Source: Phytoseiulus persimilis (lineage: Eukaryota; Arthropoda; Arachnida; Mesostigmata; Phytoseiidae). From it: a DNA stretch of 64,000 bases. A model generated the notes under the pieces. That model saw only the letters and a list, made by a program, of their open reading frames with translations. It was not told where the DNA came from and searched no databases. The stretch covers positions 27,674,723 to 27,738,722 of the forward strand of contig CM075103.1 in the NCBI GenBank assembly GCA_037576195.1, read 5' to 3'. The position numbers and the translations under genes are program-made. Shown in pieces: positions 1 to 12,240 of the stretch (position 1 is the first letter of the stretch; the number at the start of each line of letters is the position of its first letter).

Positions 1-3000
1 ACTCAGCAGCCAGAAAATGCGGTGAGGCTCCCCCTAAGGAGTTGACCCGACGGAAGTTGCCGTTCTGATAATACAGCGAAATTCAGGAGCGAGATCTCTC
101 TTTCCGATCTCAAGACCAGAGGAAAGGGCACCGAGCGTCGAGTTGGGAGCAGACAAAAAAATTCAACATGCGAGGGCGTAGGCTGCGAGAAACCCAGGAA
201 TGATTCAGCTGTGAGCACGAGGACAGATTTTCGCGTTCTTCTAACAAACAGTTCAGCTTTAACGACTGTTCAAACACACGTTTCCATTCTGTCCTTTTTC
301 CCGGGGCCTTTCTCTCACTGTGTCTCTTTTCTCCACGACTCTGTCGGTCGGAATAACTCTGTGCCGAACTGTACACGCGTGCGGTGTATCTCCAATGTGT
401 ATAAATCGTTGCGATTTTTCTCTGCCCTCATAAAAGTAACACCAGTGCGGCACCAGAAACGGCAACGGAGACCATAGTAGCTGTACAATGTTGACATAAA
501 TGGAGGAAATATATCTCTCTTTACGGCCGGTCAGACATGATTCTTCATAAAGCGTCGCACAATTACGGAACAACGTGCTGGGGCGAATGATATCATCCCT
601 CAAACTCCGGAAGCTTTGGATTGATTTCAGCGTCGCTCTGTCCTCTGTACTAGCGGCCCGAGAGGAGTGCGGTCGTATTGACTTCTGTTTTACGTCGACC
701 CCGACTGGAAATCGTCGGCGAGAGGGTCCCTCGAGACCCGAGAAAATCCCTCGAAATTCCCGCCGAGTTTTTCGTGACGGCGTCGGAAGATACAAAAAAG
801 CCGATGTTCGACAACTTGCACGTAGCTATCCATTTATCTCAGCATTTCTGTCTTCTCGCCGCTTTCGGGTCTGCTCGCCATCCGACCGCTCGCTGCTAAG
901 CCAATTCGCTCCAGTCGAGCGGACACGGAACACGCTGTTTGACTTTGAAGGAAGGGAAAAAATCTGAGCTCCTGAATCCGAGAAGCAGTGTAAATGGCAA
1001 GGTCGGTTTATCCGTAACATTTGGCTCGCTCACTTGGCTTCTCAGTGGGTCGTTCGGTCGGCCTGCCTGCCCGCCCGCCCGCCCGCTCGGATGTCCATGT
1101 CCCGCGCACTCCCCGGAGCCGGTCGCCGTTGCCGAAAGAGGCCTTTACGAGTTCGCGGAAAAGGAGCTCGTTCTTGCCTTCGTTGTTCGACCGACAACGA
1201 CGACGCCGGCCCCCTCCCCGCCCTGGACCAGCTCCCCGGAGTCTTATCAAATCTCGATACAACCTCAAATCGCTGCCGTTCTCGCTAAGAGCTAGGGGAG
1301 CTCATTTCACACCAATTTGCCCCTCTGGCTTTCGTCTTCCCCTCCTACTTCTCATCTCAATCCCGTCCCCGCCGCCATCATCATCATGCACAAAGGAGCA
1401 AGCTCATGCTCTACATCCATCTTTTTCGACCGAGCGATCTGAACGAGCCCACTCCTGCTCCATCCGGATTATGGACAAATGGGAGAATTCACCACGTTCA
1501 GAGCTCGGATTGAAAACGAATCATGTAGGCTCCCGGACCCCAGAGTATGATCCGGAAGTAGGGCGGAACCGAACCGGGGAAAACCGTGGCCACGGTCGAG
1601 ACCTCGAGGGAGAGAGCTATCAAAGCGTCGGCTGGATCGTAGCACTCGAATCACGAAGCCGTGAAGTAATCTGCGTGCCAAGGGCCGATGGCTCCCTCTC
1701 AGGATAAAAACAGGACAACTTGTTCCTAATAGCTGCTGTTCCCGCTGCCGAAACGGTGAGGATGGCAGGGCAGTTAACATTCTAAAGGAATGCGGACTAG
1801 GGTCTCTATCGCGCGCTCGCACTCCGGTTCTCTCGCGTGCATGCTTTCATCAAGAACGGAAAGCTTGACTTTTCTCTCCGGGCCACACCGGTCTTTCGAC
1901 CGCGGCAAGTGGCATCTTCACTAGCGGCTGCTACTGTCGTCGTTATTGTTGTTTGCTCTTTCGCCGGTACTGTTCGTCTTGAGGAGAAGTCGCTGCTGAT
2001 GTTTCTCGGTTTTGCGGCCAAGACTCTCTCGTTCTCTCAGTTGTCATCATTGTCGTCTCTGTGTAATTACATAATTGTCATCAGCGGGCGAATCACGGTA
2101 AGCCACAATGGACGACTGAGCGGAACGTTTTCACTGCCGGGCGAAACCAACGAGCAGAATGAGGAATAGACGGCGGCTAACTTGTTCGCTTCCGCGAGGT
2201 CAGCGGCGAAGCCGTCAGCGCGTTGTTGAATCAGTCGCTGGCCGCACATCTTCGAAACATTGTATCTCGGAGCAATAAATCATTGTTTAACTACAATAAT
2301 TCACTCCGGGTTCCGATCGATGGCAAGCGGGTGTCGATCTCGATCCGCTTAGCTATCCTGCCGTCGTCGAGTTCGTCGTAGGATCTCGCGAAAATTGTTT
2401 CCATCCATTGTACCGTATACGCAGCTCACTCCGGCGCCGACGATACGCAGCAAACGCGCGGTGGTCTTCCTATCTTATCTCTGATTTTCTCTCGGCCAGA
2501 AAACGTTTTGAGCTGGGGCCTGAATTGAATTGGCGTTGCTGTTCGCTTCTGCTCTTCACAGTGCCGAAGTACTGCCGGAGCGGCGGTCGACCAGCAGAAG
2601 TCGGTGACGACGGCGGAGGAAGCAAAAAGTCCAAAATCGCCAGTAAACAGGCCGGGCAGCGAAACAGGCGACAACAACGTTTATAGGGTACACTGATCCA
2701 GAAGACGTCCGAAAATGCCCCGGAGCGCTACGAAACAAATTCTGGCTTCACGACGCAACGTGCAACCACTCCGGCAGGGGCGAATTTCTCATCAAACGAC
2801 TCAGGTTTCTCAGTTGGAGACCGTTCGCCGTCGGCAAAGATTCGAATAGCTTCAAACGCCGCAATAAAGTTCATCCTCATGCTCATCAGGATCGTCCTCA
2901 GCTATCACAGAGTTGAAACCCCCAGCTTGTCATGTCGTAGGCCGGACAGGAGATGGTTCAGAGATCAGAAAGTAATTCCGGCATGGATGGTTCATGGTAA

Positions 3001-4871
3001 TTAGGCGGAGGAATTCGACTTCGAGGACTCGATGGGGAAGTGGAAAGCGCCCGTTGCCGACGAGGTTCCGGAAATTGACCTTCTGCAGCCATTTGAATCA
3101 AATTTCGATCTTGAGCGTTCTTCAACTCAATAATGGTCGTTAATCACTCACAAACAAGACCTATGTTTTGATTGAGGATCCATCGATACGGATGGAAAGA
3201 AACCCGGGTCGATGCCATCCGGAGCAACGATACTGAGAGATCATCAGCGATAATCCAATGCGCTCCAAACGCACCGGATCAGGAAAGCGGTGGATTCATC
3301 TCAGTCAGAGAACTCGCTTCGTTTGCTGACACTTGTCGGTGCCTCGACGGTGGTCTTTTGGTGAGCGGTGATATTCTAAACAGGACAAAATTATGTAAAT
3401 TTTCCTCCATAAATTTGAGGTATTACAGTTGAACATGACATGGCCCGATCGGGAGCCGCGCGGCAAAGCCACCATTGAATCACATCTGAAACAACGACGA
3501 CCATGTCGACGACGGCGGCGAAAACGTCGACGACGACGACCGCACCAACGACAACAACAACAGCAGCAGCAGGCGATCTGAAGCACGCAGAACATCGCGA
3601 TGGTACCGCTCCGCTGTAACTCGTTGTTGCGAGCGAATCTAAAAGTTTCTCGACGCACAGAAGCCCACGTAGTTGTGACGAGTGGACATTCTAAAGCGAT
3701 GAACGCTTGACAACACAGTGTCTGTCTGTTTGACTGCCTGCCTGGCTGCCTGCTTGCCTGACAGCCGGTCTGTCCAGCCAAACCAGTCAACTCAGGAATC
3801 TCATCTCATCTCACAACACACTGCCGCCGCCACAAGCAACGACGAAGCATTGCACAATTTGCTTCAAATGCTCCGCTGTGCATTTGTTGAACGCTTCCGG
3901 AATCTACGCGTCGAATGACGTTTCAAACGACAGAATCAGCCGTTTTGCGGCGAATCGATTTGTGTCCGGCTCGTTCAACTTTCTGGATCAATGTTCCCGC
4001 AGGTCGTTCAACGTTCTCGTCTTAACGAGCATAGTGCTCCATCCCATGCTCTCGTATCGTTGTTCCAGGTCGCAGTTGTGTCCTCCACCGATTCTCCGAA
4101 TTTAACGGGTCTTATATCGAACACGTGTCTTTGGACGCCGCGAGTACGCTTTGGTGACAGCAGCCGGGCGCTGAATTGAACATTCGACAACGTCGATATC
4201 GTGATGAAAACACAGAGAGAAAAGCCAGAGGCTATAGAGGGACCCTACGCAGGCGGAAACCATCCGGTGTCAGTGGCGTCAATCACGTTTATCAGCACCA
4301 ACGGACATCTAAATGGTTGACGATTAATCAGACGACCTCAAGAGCAGCTCATGGACTGACAATACCACGGTCCGTTCGCTCCGTTGTCCGCTCGTCAATC
4401 TGTCTGTCATTCAGTCATGCCCTATAACATCACTCAGGCTGTCAATGATCTTTCAATGGCCGTAAGAGTTTCCCTGCCTCCGATGTCGACTCTCCCATCA
4501 TGTATGATGTTCTCCTGAAGACGCCGGTCAGAGTTTGTCGGAGACAAACTCAAGAAACATCAACAGCATCATTCAAAGATGCTCAGCATTCCACAAAGCT
4601 TCCAATGAGCATTCATAGGTCGAACACGCGAATGACCAGTCCGGTCATCGGGCGGAATCGTTTGTCTTGGAGGCTCGAGCCGAACCCAACGAGGAAAATC
4701 CTCGTCTCCAACGCAGAAATTCTCGCTGTCGAACCGCTTTCGGCGGCAACGTCGGAGGCGCGGGCTTCGGGAGGCCCAAACCAAAACATAGAACATGGCG
4801 TCTCCCATGGCCACTTAGAGAGAGCAGACGATTTCTATCAAAACATCGGAAGAAAAATGGCAAGAACTCAC
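1..4871. other. Intron 2 of extradenticle (left part), no coding exon seen
   Basis: This stretch lies downstream of exd exon 2 on the minus strand and should be intron, because exon 2 ends in an open phase at 4872 and I could not find the next PBX exon (the one beginning VLSIR) on the minus strand here. It carries pyrimidine-rich DNA with short tetranucleotide runs (GCCT/GCCC near 1060-1090, TCTG/GCCT near 3715-3770) and ACG, CAA and CAG triplet runs near 3495-3575. An AATAAA occurs near 2273. The open frames present look like chance frames without splice-site support. An internal promoter is possible from the composition but is not shown. Confidence 0.5.
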
Positions 4872-5649
4872 CTGTTTTTTCCTTGATATCGCACAGAACG
4901 CTGAATAGGGCGGGTTTCATCCTGTGGCAGTTCAGGGTATGTTTCCTGGAAGTGCCAAAAAATGCACAATGAGATTTGAGCCTCCTGAATTTAGGCCTAG
5001 CGAGATCCAATGGGCTGATTCGGTGGTCGACAATCGAATTATTTGACACATGACAACGATTCACAAAATCGGTGGCACACATCGGAATCACTACTTGAAG
5101 CCATCTTCATGAACGCACACACGGATTCGTCGCGGAACAATCGTCACACACTCCAGCAAAACGTCTCGCGACCCAATCGCTGGTCTCTCTCGGCAACGGG
5201 CAAAACATTCGAAATGCTCGTTTGGAGGATTTTATTTTCAATTTTCATGTCGACCACCGAGCTCGAGACTGCACAACTTGGACGAGCCGATGACGGTAGC
5301 CGGCTCGGCGGGCTCCACAGCAGAACGCTGCCGGCGTCTCGAAGCCTCACGGTTTTCAGAACTCGTCAATTCGAATGTAAACAAAGCTTTTCTGGTGGCT
5401 TTTCTGGCCTGTTCGAGTTGGGTTCGTCGCTTGACACCTTCCGGAGTTTACAGAGGAACTCGTTTCGTACCTCGCCTGGGCCTCGTCGAGACTCTGGTCG
5501 GTGATGTTCATAATTTGTTGAAGTATTTCCGAAATGTCATGCTTGCGATCTCCGCCATCGCCGGACGCGGGGGCATCGATTGGGGGCCCGTACGGGCCGA
5601 GGTGACCGGGATGCATCATTCGTCCGTCAGCAGCCGAAGCCCCCTCCAT
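4872..5649 (-). CDS. exd: Extradenticle / PBX homeodomain cofactor, 5' coding exons (partial)
   Basis: PBC-class TALE homeodomain protein, a nuclear cofactor of Hox proteins. Two coding exons are visible: 5649-5471 and 4945-4872. Exon 1 starts at the ATG at 5649, where the protein opens with [16 protein letters not shown], like the MEDPNRMM start of fly Exd, and it carries the hallmark [19 protein letters not shown] before a GTACGA donor. Exon 2 reads [17 protein letters not shown] and then CDIKEKT before GTGAGT. The phases agree (59 codons plus 2 bases, then 1 base plus 24 codons, leaving one base open). Only about the first 84 residues, the start of the PBC-A domain, are in the window; the PBC-B region and homeodomain must lie to the left. 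An in-frame GTG at 5709 is upstream, but ATG 5649 is the better start. The family call is secure. Confidence 0.94.
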
Positions 5650-6099
5650 CAGCTGGATAGACGACGAGGCTCGACTGGCCGGCCGATCGGCGTTTGGGGG
5701 TTTGTGCACTCAACAAAAATTCTTCACTTCACCAACACCACCACCAGCAGTAGCAGCAGATCCTGACAACAGAGAGTATGAGACCCCTCAGTGTGTTCGA
5801 AATTCACTTGAGTCTGTTTCAAAATTCACTCGCTGCTCAAACAAATCACTATCGACGATGGATTGATGGATCGATTCTGGCCGGACAACTCGTTCGTCCG
5901 CGGGCGATTCGACTTCGCCTCAGTGGCGCACATTCACCACTTTGGTCGAAGTCAGCCGCGTGCTGGCAGACGACAACAGCTCCACATCGTTGCTCACTCG
6001 TTGACAACAATAACACGACCGAGGACCTGCAGCTCACACGCCTGCCTGCCCAACTCAGACTGACTGAGCCACTCACAACAACAAGCTTTGCCCTCGCTC

Positions 6100-6215
6100 A
6101 TTCTGTGCCCGCAGCGACCCCACGCGGTCAACGCTTACCGACAGTGCAGACGCCATGTTGTGACGTCATAGAGCTGAGCACCAATCATATCTAAATAGGC
6201 GGAGTTAAAGCGACG
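6100..6215 (-). promoter_or_regulatory. Candidate extradenticle promoter with CRE and YY1-like sites
   Basis: About 500 bases upstream of the exd ATG there is a perfect TGACGTCA palindrome (6161-6168), directly preceded by GCCATGTTG (6152-6160), which resembles the reverse YY1 site. A CCAAT motif follows near 6181. Such clusters are common at housekeeping and developmental promoters. The assignment to exd rests on position alone; no transcription start can be read from sequence. Confidence 0.35.
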
Positions 6216-9200
6216 TGCCACAGCGTGGTACGTTTCCCGGTCGCGTGTGACACCAAATCGCACCACGGCGGATACGCACTTCTACTTCGAGAATCGGTCG
6301 TAGTTTGAGCCAGCTCGCCTACTTGCTCGGATGGTGCCCACTATACTCACTCACTCACGATGACGACTAGCCGCCGCGGCTGCTTCCATGTATGATGCTG
6401 GGGTGCTAACCCTCAGTCAGAGTGAGTGTTGTCACAGCTAGCCGATCGTCCGCCTGGCGCTCATACAAACCTGCAGGATGAAGCACCTAGGGCTGTGAGC
6501 GGTGTTGCCTGAATTTTCAAGATGGTCAATTGTATTGCATTCGGGAGTCCTCACCGTGCCTGAAGCAAGGGAACTTGATGGGGGTGTGACTCCGAATACT
6601 TGATTTCACTTGAGGTTCATTTTTGGGGACAATCACCGACAGCTGAACGCGAGAAACTTTCCCGAAAGGGATTTCACTCGTTAGGCTCTGAACTGGCAGA
6701 TCCTCGGCGTTTCTAGGAAGGGCTCTTCGATTGCCTCTTCGAGATTGAAGCTATCACACATTGAGTGTATACTGGACGCTATCCGCCTGTGAGAGCCCGG
6801 AACACCTTCCCAGGCAAGGGACAAACCCTAGGTGGGAGGTCCGCTCGATTTGGAGCGTTCTGAATGGAATATTGAATTCAGCGGGATCGATGCACGGATG
6901 AATTTGGATCTTGACGTCCAACATTCCATTTCCTCCGCGACCGTGCGGAAATTTCCTGTGTTCTTCTGATTGGCTCCATTCCTACAAGAAAGTCGCCCTT
7001 GCGTCCTCAGCGCTGGCGTGAATCATGGAGTATCCTGAGCGACTCCATGACGAGACGTGCGGCATCTCGGGTGACGATTTCTCGCCGAGGTCGTCGGATG
7101 ACCTCTGGAAGCACTCTGGAAATCGGCATCGGATAACGAAGCCCAACAACACCACTTGGCTCGGACTTCCACTACAGAGAACGCTCATTGTCCCTCGGTT
7201 AAAAGATCTCCTCGATTCGTAGTCAGTGGACACAGCTCCGCGGTGAGGCCGCAGCTGAACTTCTTTCGAGCGAGACTGAATTTCTGAAGATCAATATTGT
7301 GAGCTGGGCTCGAAATACGCGAGTTCGGAAAACACAAACAACACGTATCGGCCAGTCAGACGACGAGGCCATGCTGCGCGAATCTCTCCACTTAGGGGAG
7401 CCAGGTCCTCCGCCGGAAACGTTTCGCCCACGAATAGACATTATAATTTGCCGAGCTTTCACCGACTCTCAGATCAAAATCACCAGTTAATGGAATGTGT
7501 TCCTTCAGGAAAGTTTCCTGACCATGAACGAGCTATCCAGGGTTCGTTTCGAAATCAGACAACGAACTGAGAATTTGGGAATGCGAGGGATGAGAAGCTT
7601 TTTCTGCATGAGGATAGCAGTGTCCAACCATACATTCTGAGGCTGCTAGACACCAAACGAGCGATGGTATAACCATGTGAAATCGACTTTTCTGAACTCT
7701 GTGGGCCCGGCTCGTTCCAGGGCTAGTTCGGAAGAACGTTCTGACCCTCTCCAGTTCTGCTCCGCTCCTCCCCTCGATTCAATTTCTTCTCATTCGTTTT
7801 CGTCCATTCATTTCCGCTTATCCGGCGCGAGCTACACGGATCGCTATCATCTCATGTCAGTCATGGGAGCTGGATCAATTCGAGAAGTAAACGGTACCCG
7901 AAACGACGCATTTGTTTCGCTCAAAACAGTTCGAGCTTTTAGCTCCGATAACCATTTTCTCGCGTACAGAGCGGAGGGTGGGAAGTGGTAACGAAATTTT
8001 CCATCGATGACCACTCATAATTTCCAAACTCCTAGCGGACGAAACGGCTCCATCCGGTTCATAGATTTTCGAATTTCTTCAAGACATCGAATCGTGCCCA
8101 CTCCTGTCTTTGTTTCCTTTCTCTCTTCAAGGATGTTGGAACAGCTTCCCGAATCGCGATGCAATTTTATTCCTCAACGCGACCTCGTCCCCTCCAAGGA
8201 AATCCCTGACTGCGAAGCTCGTCGACTGTGATGGGTGCCGCCTTTGGACAGTGCTTGGCGATACCCCTAGCGCCATCTGGCTTACCTCAAAACAAGCCTG
8301 TCTCTCTTCTTGCTGTCATTACTGAGACAGCCTGTGCCACAAGTACTGTGGCCCAAGGGGAAAATCTCTCACAACTTCTCTGCGTAGGACTTTATCCTCT
8401 TAGACCGGCGTCCTGTCCACTTCGGAGGGTCTCCGACGCTCGCAGCGCGTGACCAGTCTTACGTTTGGCAGCAGTCAATATTGTCAAGACAGCTCTGAAA
8501 ACTTGAGAAGATGTGTGATTGCGATGAACCAAGCGAGGAAAATCAACTACAGCGGAAAATGACGAGGAACACACACGAAACCTTCTAATTTGAGAATCAG
8601 CTCCAGCATCAGAAAACGGAGTTCAGACAATTTCCCTCCAGATTTCTCGATCTCGACCGGAGATCTCGGCGATTTCGCATCTTCCATCTCGGTCTGAATG
8701 TCTTTCCATAGACTGCCTGCCCCTGAGCTCTCTTTCGGATGAGGACTTCTACGCTCCCATGTCTCCTTTGTTCTTCTCGGTCTTCCTCATGCCGCGACTA
8801 CGATTTATTGATGTGCGAATGTCTCCGCGAATCACATCCGTGACTTCTGTTGAATTCGCGAATTCTGGAACCTCAACTGCGCACCAGCGTTCCTTCGAGC
8901 ATTGAAAATCGAGCAGGAAGTACTAAATTGGCTTCGTCCGATGCTAATGTCCAGCAACCTTACCTTGGGATATTATGCGCGCCTCGAGAAACTTCAGAGA
9001 ACAGGGCGGAGAATATTCAGCTCTGTGTTTTCAAGGTTCTTCGATTGAATCCGTGCTCTGATCAGACCAACCTGAGGGTCCTTGTGTGAACTTAAAAGAT
9101 CGATTGAGTTTGACCAAGGAGCTTCGGCTTTCTTCCGGAGAATCCGCTGCAACTCGCGATCTATATTTCATATCTCTCAGAAGAGTCAGCAACTTTCTCG

Positions 9201-11165
9201 AGGTGAAAGCGTGGGTGGTAGGCTGGAGCTCCAATGCTAGGGATCGGACTCACGACTTGACCTTCCGCTCGCGATTACATCGGGATGCATCTGCGCCTAC
9301 TTAGCACCCATTTGGTGTTTATTCCGAATAACTCTCTGGAAGAATACCTCCAAGTCGTCATGAAGGCTGAGCATCCGATATGTAAGGGGACGAAAGAACC
9401 CTCGGAGGCTCTTTCGGCATTGAGACATCAGATGGCGGGCTATGGCCGATGTTGGTTGCAGAAGCGAATATGATCCCTGGTTACAAATGAAAGGGCTCAT
9501 TTGCATGCCAGTTTACGAGGAATTCGAAGTCATGCGAGCCCCGGCCGATTCGATGGACTGATCGGAAACATCCTTGCAAGCCTCAAACGTGATATGATGA
9601 ACGAACCTGTGAGCAGATCACATGGCCCGTGAACGCAAGGGCTCGCTTTCGTTGATACGAAGGCGCGTTCTCTGGGGTGCCGGATCACGGATTCGAGGCT
9701 TCGATCCCCACAGTTGAACATCTTGAATCCGTGAATCCTTCAGGCCATAAATATGTTCCGCTGTGAACTCACCGGACGCGTCTCGGAAATCATCCAGGCA
9801 TGCAGATGTAAGCCAGGGTGTCGCGATAGTCGGGAGAGTTCCGAGTTGGGCTTCTCATACCCTCGGGTTCAGGTAGTCCCAGAAGCGTGAATGGATTCCT
9901 ACAACCGATACAACCGACAAGGAATTCGGAGTATGGGATGGAGGTTTTGATCATCGTATGATGCCCGTTGAATACTCTTGCTGCCTCAAATCGAAGGGCT
10001 GATGATTTTTTTCGCGCTGCAGTCGTTCACAAAATCGTTCGCGATGCCGAACACTGACCACTAAAACGAGCAGAAAGTTTAGGGATATCAGTTCCATCCC
10101 AAGCGGTGACGATACGCAAAAGCACCCGATTCGACTACCACTTTTCCGCTCAGGCTGCTTCGCTACTGCGGAGAAAGATGACAAAAACTTCCATAAAATC
10201 CATCCAGATTGTGATGAGTCACACCCTCAACTAACTGTCAAGCCATCATTCTTTCAGGGAAAACCGCTACTTTTCGTCCGGTTGGTTTGCGGAGCTTCAT
10301 CTATTCGACCTCAGGTTGACCTGGTCCATTTCCAGAAAGACGGCACATTCACGAAGTTTCTCGGTTTGAACTCGGTTTCTTCCGCATCGATGAGCTGAAA
10401 TGATCGATGCCGTTCTGTATCTTGAAGAGTGCAGCTGCTCAAGCTCGACAGGTGAGCCTGAAGAAATGGAGAGTGTTCTGACGCCGTTTTCGCAGTTGTC
10501 GGAGCAACAAATTTTGGACCTGGAGCTTCTTGGTGGAGCGGGGGTGAACTCATGTTCACTATTCGATTCGATTCCAAGTAAGACTTTAACCTAGCGAAAG
10601 GTTGCTGGCTGTAGCAATTCAAAGCGTGAGTTTTCCTCTCATCGATCACACGCAGGGTATCATCGCTTCATTGGAATGGCATCTGGAAAATGCTGCCGAA
10701 TCGAATCTCATATGGTCCTTTCGATCCACGCGGAAAGAGAATTCTAGTCCGCCATGAACAAACGAGAACTGGGTCCGCGCAATCGATCCGTACAACGTTC
10801 TGAAACGGACTCTCATTGCTGTCACTTCCGAAACAAACAATCCGGATGTTCCCTCGACAGAATTTCACCGATGCGTGGGCAAGCGAGATGAGCATTTCAT
10901 TGACTATTTATGGTCGCTCAATGACTCTTAGAATCGCACGAAGTCGGGACAGGAGATGAGGAGCAAGAAAAAAACAGGAGCAAGCGTTGCGGCATTCTGG
11001 GAACTCATTGAGATTAAATTTCTCAATGCAGCAGTTCTCGTGCCCTTGACGACTCTCATTGACATGACAGAAGTCGGTTCCGATTTGTTGTTCTCGATTC
11101 CCGAGGAAACCGTCGTCATCGACCGCGGAAGGAGCGGATTCGAAGTTTCGCGCGCGCTGTGGTAG

Positions 11166-11177
11166 CAAGATGGCGGC
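11166..11177 (+). promoter_or_regulatory. YY1-type motif with an upstream-frame ATG
   Basis: CAAGATGGCGGC is the consensus YY1 site often found just after transcription starts; the ATG inside it opens a frame of only 19 codons (MAAPSDWGV...). A reverse CCAAT (ATTGG) lies a few bases downstream. It may mark a transcription start for an untranslated exon, but no gene could be attached to it. Confidence 0.25.
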
Positions 11178-12096
11178 GCCCTCCGATTGGGGAGTCAGCT
11201 GTTTTTGTTGGACAGGACCACAACCATAGAACCCAAACTCTGAGTTCGAACGTTGTACCGTTCAGCTACGATAAAGTCGGTACTTCCGTCTCCCATAACC
11301 TCGCTGCAATATCGAGTCTGCATGGTCACCAGTTCCTCGTCTCATGCCGATGCCATCACGGAGCTCCAGCGCCGGGTGAGTATTAAACGTGCTCGTTCGG
11401 AACTTTGACATTAGCAAGAAAATGGCTTTGGAGATTGACCCAACCATCGTCGTTTGGTTGAGGAATCTTAGCGTATCGAGCGTTTTAGAACTTTCACTAG
11501 GTCAACGACATTAATCTCCCGCCCGACATCGGCCCTATTCGGAATTCTGGATTCGGTAGACATTCTTTAACGAAAGATGCGACTTCCCCGCTTCCTGTAC
11601 CGAGGGACTCGATGGAAATTTCATCGTTCAGGACGAATGATCGGCCGTTGTGACGGAATCCCCTACCAGATTATTTCTGCGAGAAGAGAGCAGCGCCCGG
11701 CGAACATTCTCGTGCGTGATGTGGTCGCACTCCGACGGGGTGCAGGCTCGAAATCGTTCCAACATTGACCGAGTGTACTGGTCAGGTTTTTCCGTAGACC
11801 TGTACTGCTCCCAGCATTTTTCACTCCCGATCAACTTTCGATCTCAGTAAGTGGAGAAACACAGTGTGAGATCAGAGCTGCCGTTCCCTCGAATGTGCTT
11901 GATTTCTATCCGAGCACTTGACGATTCACTGTGATCTGAAAGCTCATGATATTCGATATTTGAGTTTCGGTTTCCCATTGGAGTCTGACGGCGGACTTGC
12001 GGTTAGAAATATGAGTCCTTGAATGAACAGTCGGAAATTGTGGTGTACCGCAATCTCTACGGATGCTCTAAACACTGATCATCTATTTGGTCAAAT

Positions 12097-12240
12097 ATGG
12101 GGTGCGAAACTCCCGTCCCGCTGACCGTCGACATCGATATTGACTTGCTCGGCAATCAAACTGCAGAAGACTTTCTCAACGAAATCGATCTGCGTTACTC
12201 ACTGAAACGTTCCACGTGTCAGAGGGTGTCCCGACGCTGA
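12097..12240 (+). CDS. Possible 47-codon small open frame, unknown
   Basis: An ATG-to-TGA frame of 47 residues starting MGCETPVPLTVDIDIDLL. It has a mixed, protein-like composition with an acidic middle (AEDFLNEID) and a basic end. No signal peptide, no family recognised, no splice sites that clearly extend it. It could be chance or a remnant of a mobile element. Confidence 0.12.
   Translation: MGCETPVPLTVDIDIDLLGNQTAEDFLNEIDLRYSLKRSTCQRVSRR

Noticed and set aside
259-795. 178-codon minus-strand open frame, tested as a possible exd exon
   Set aside because: Does not match any PBC or homeodomain sequence and has no good splice borders.
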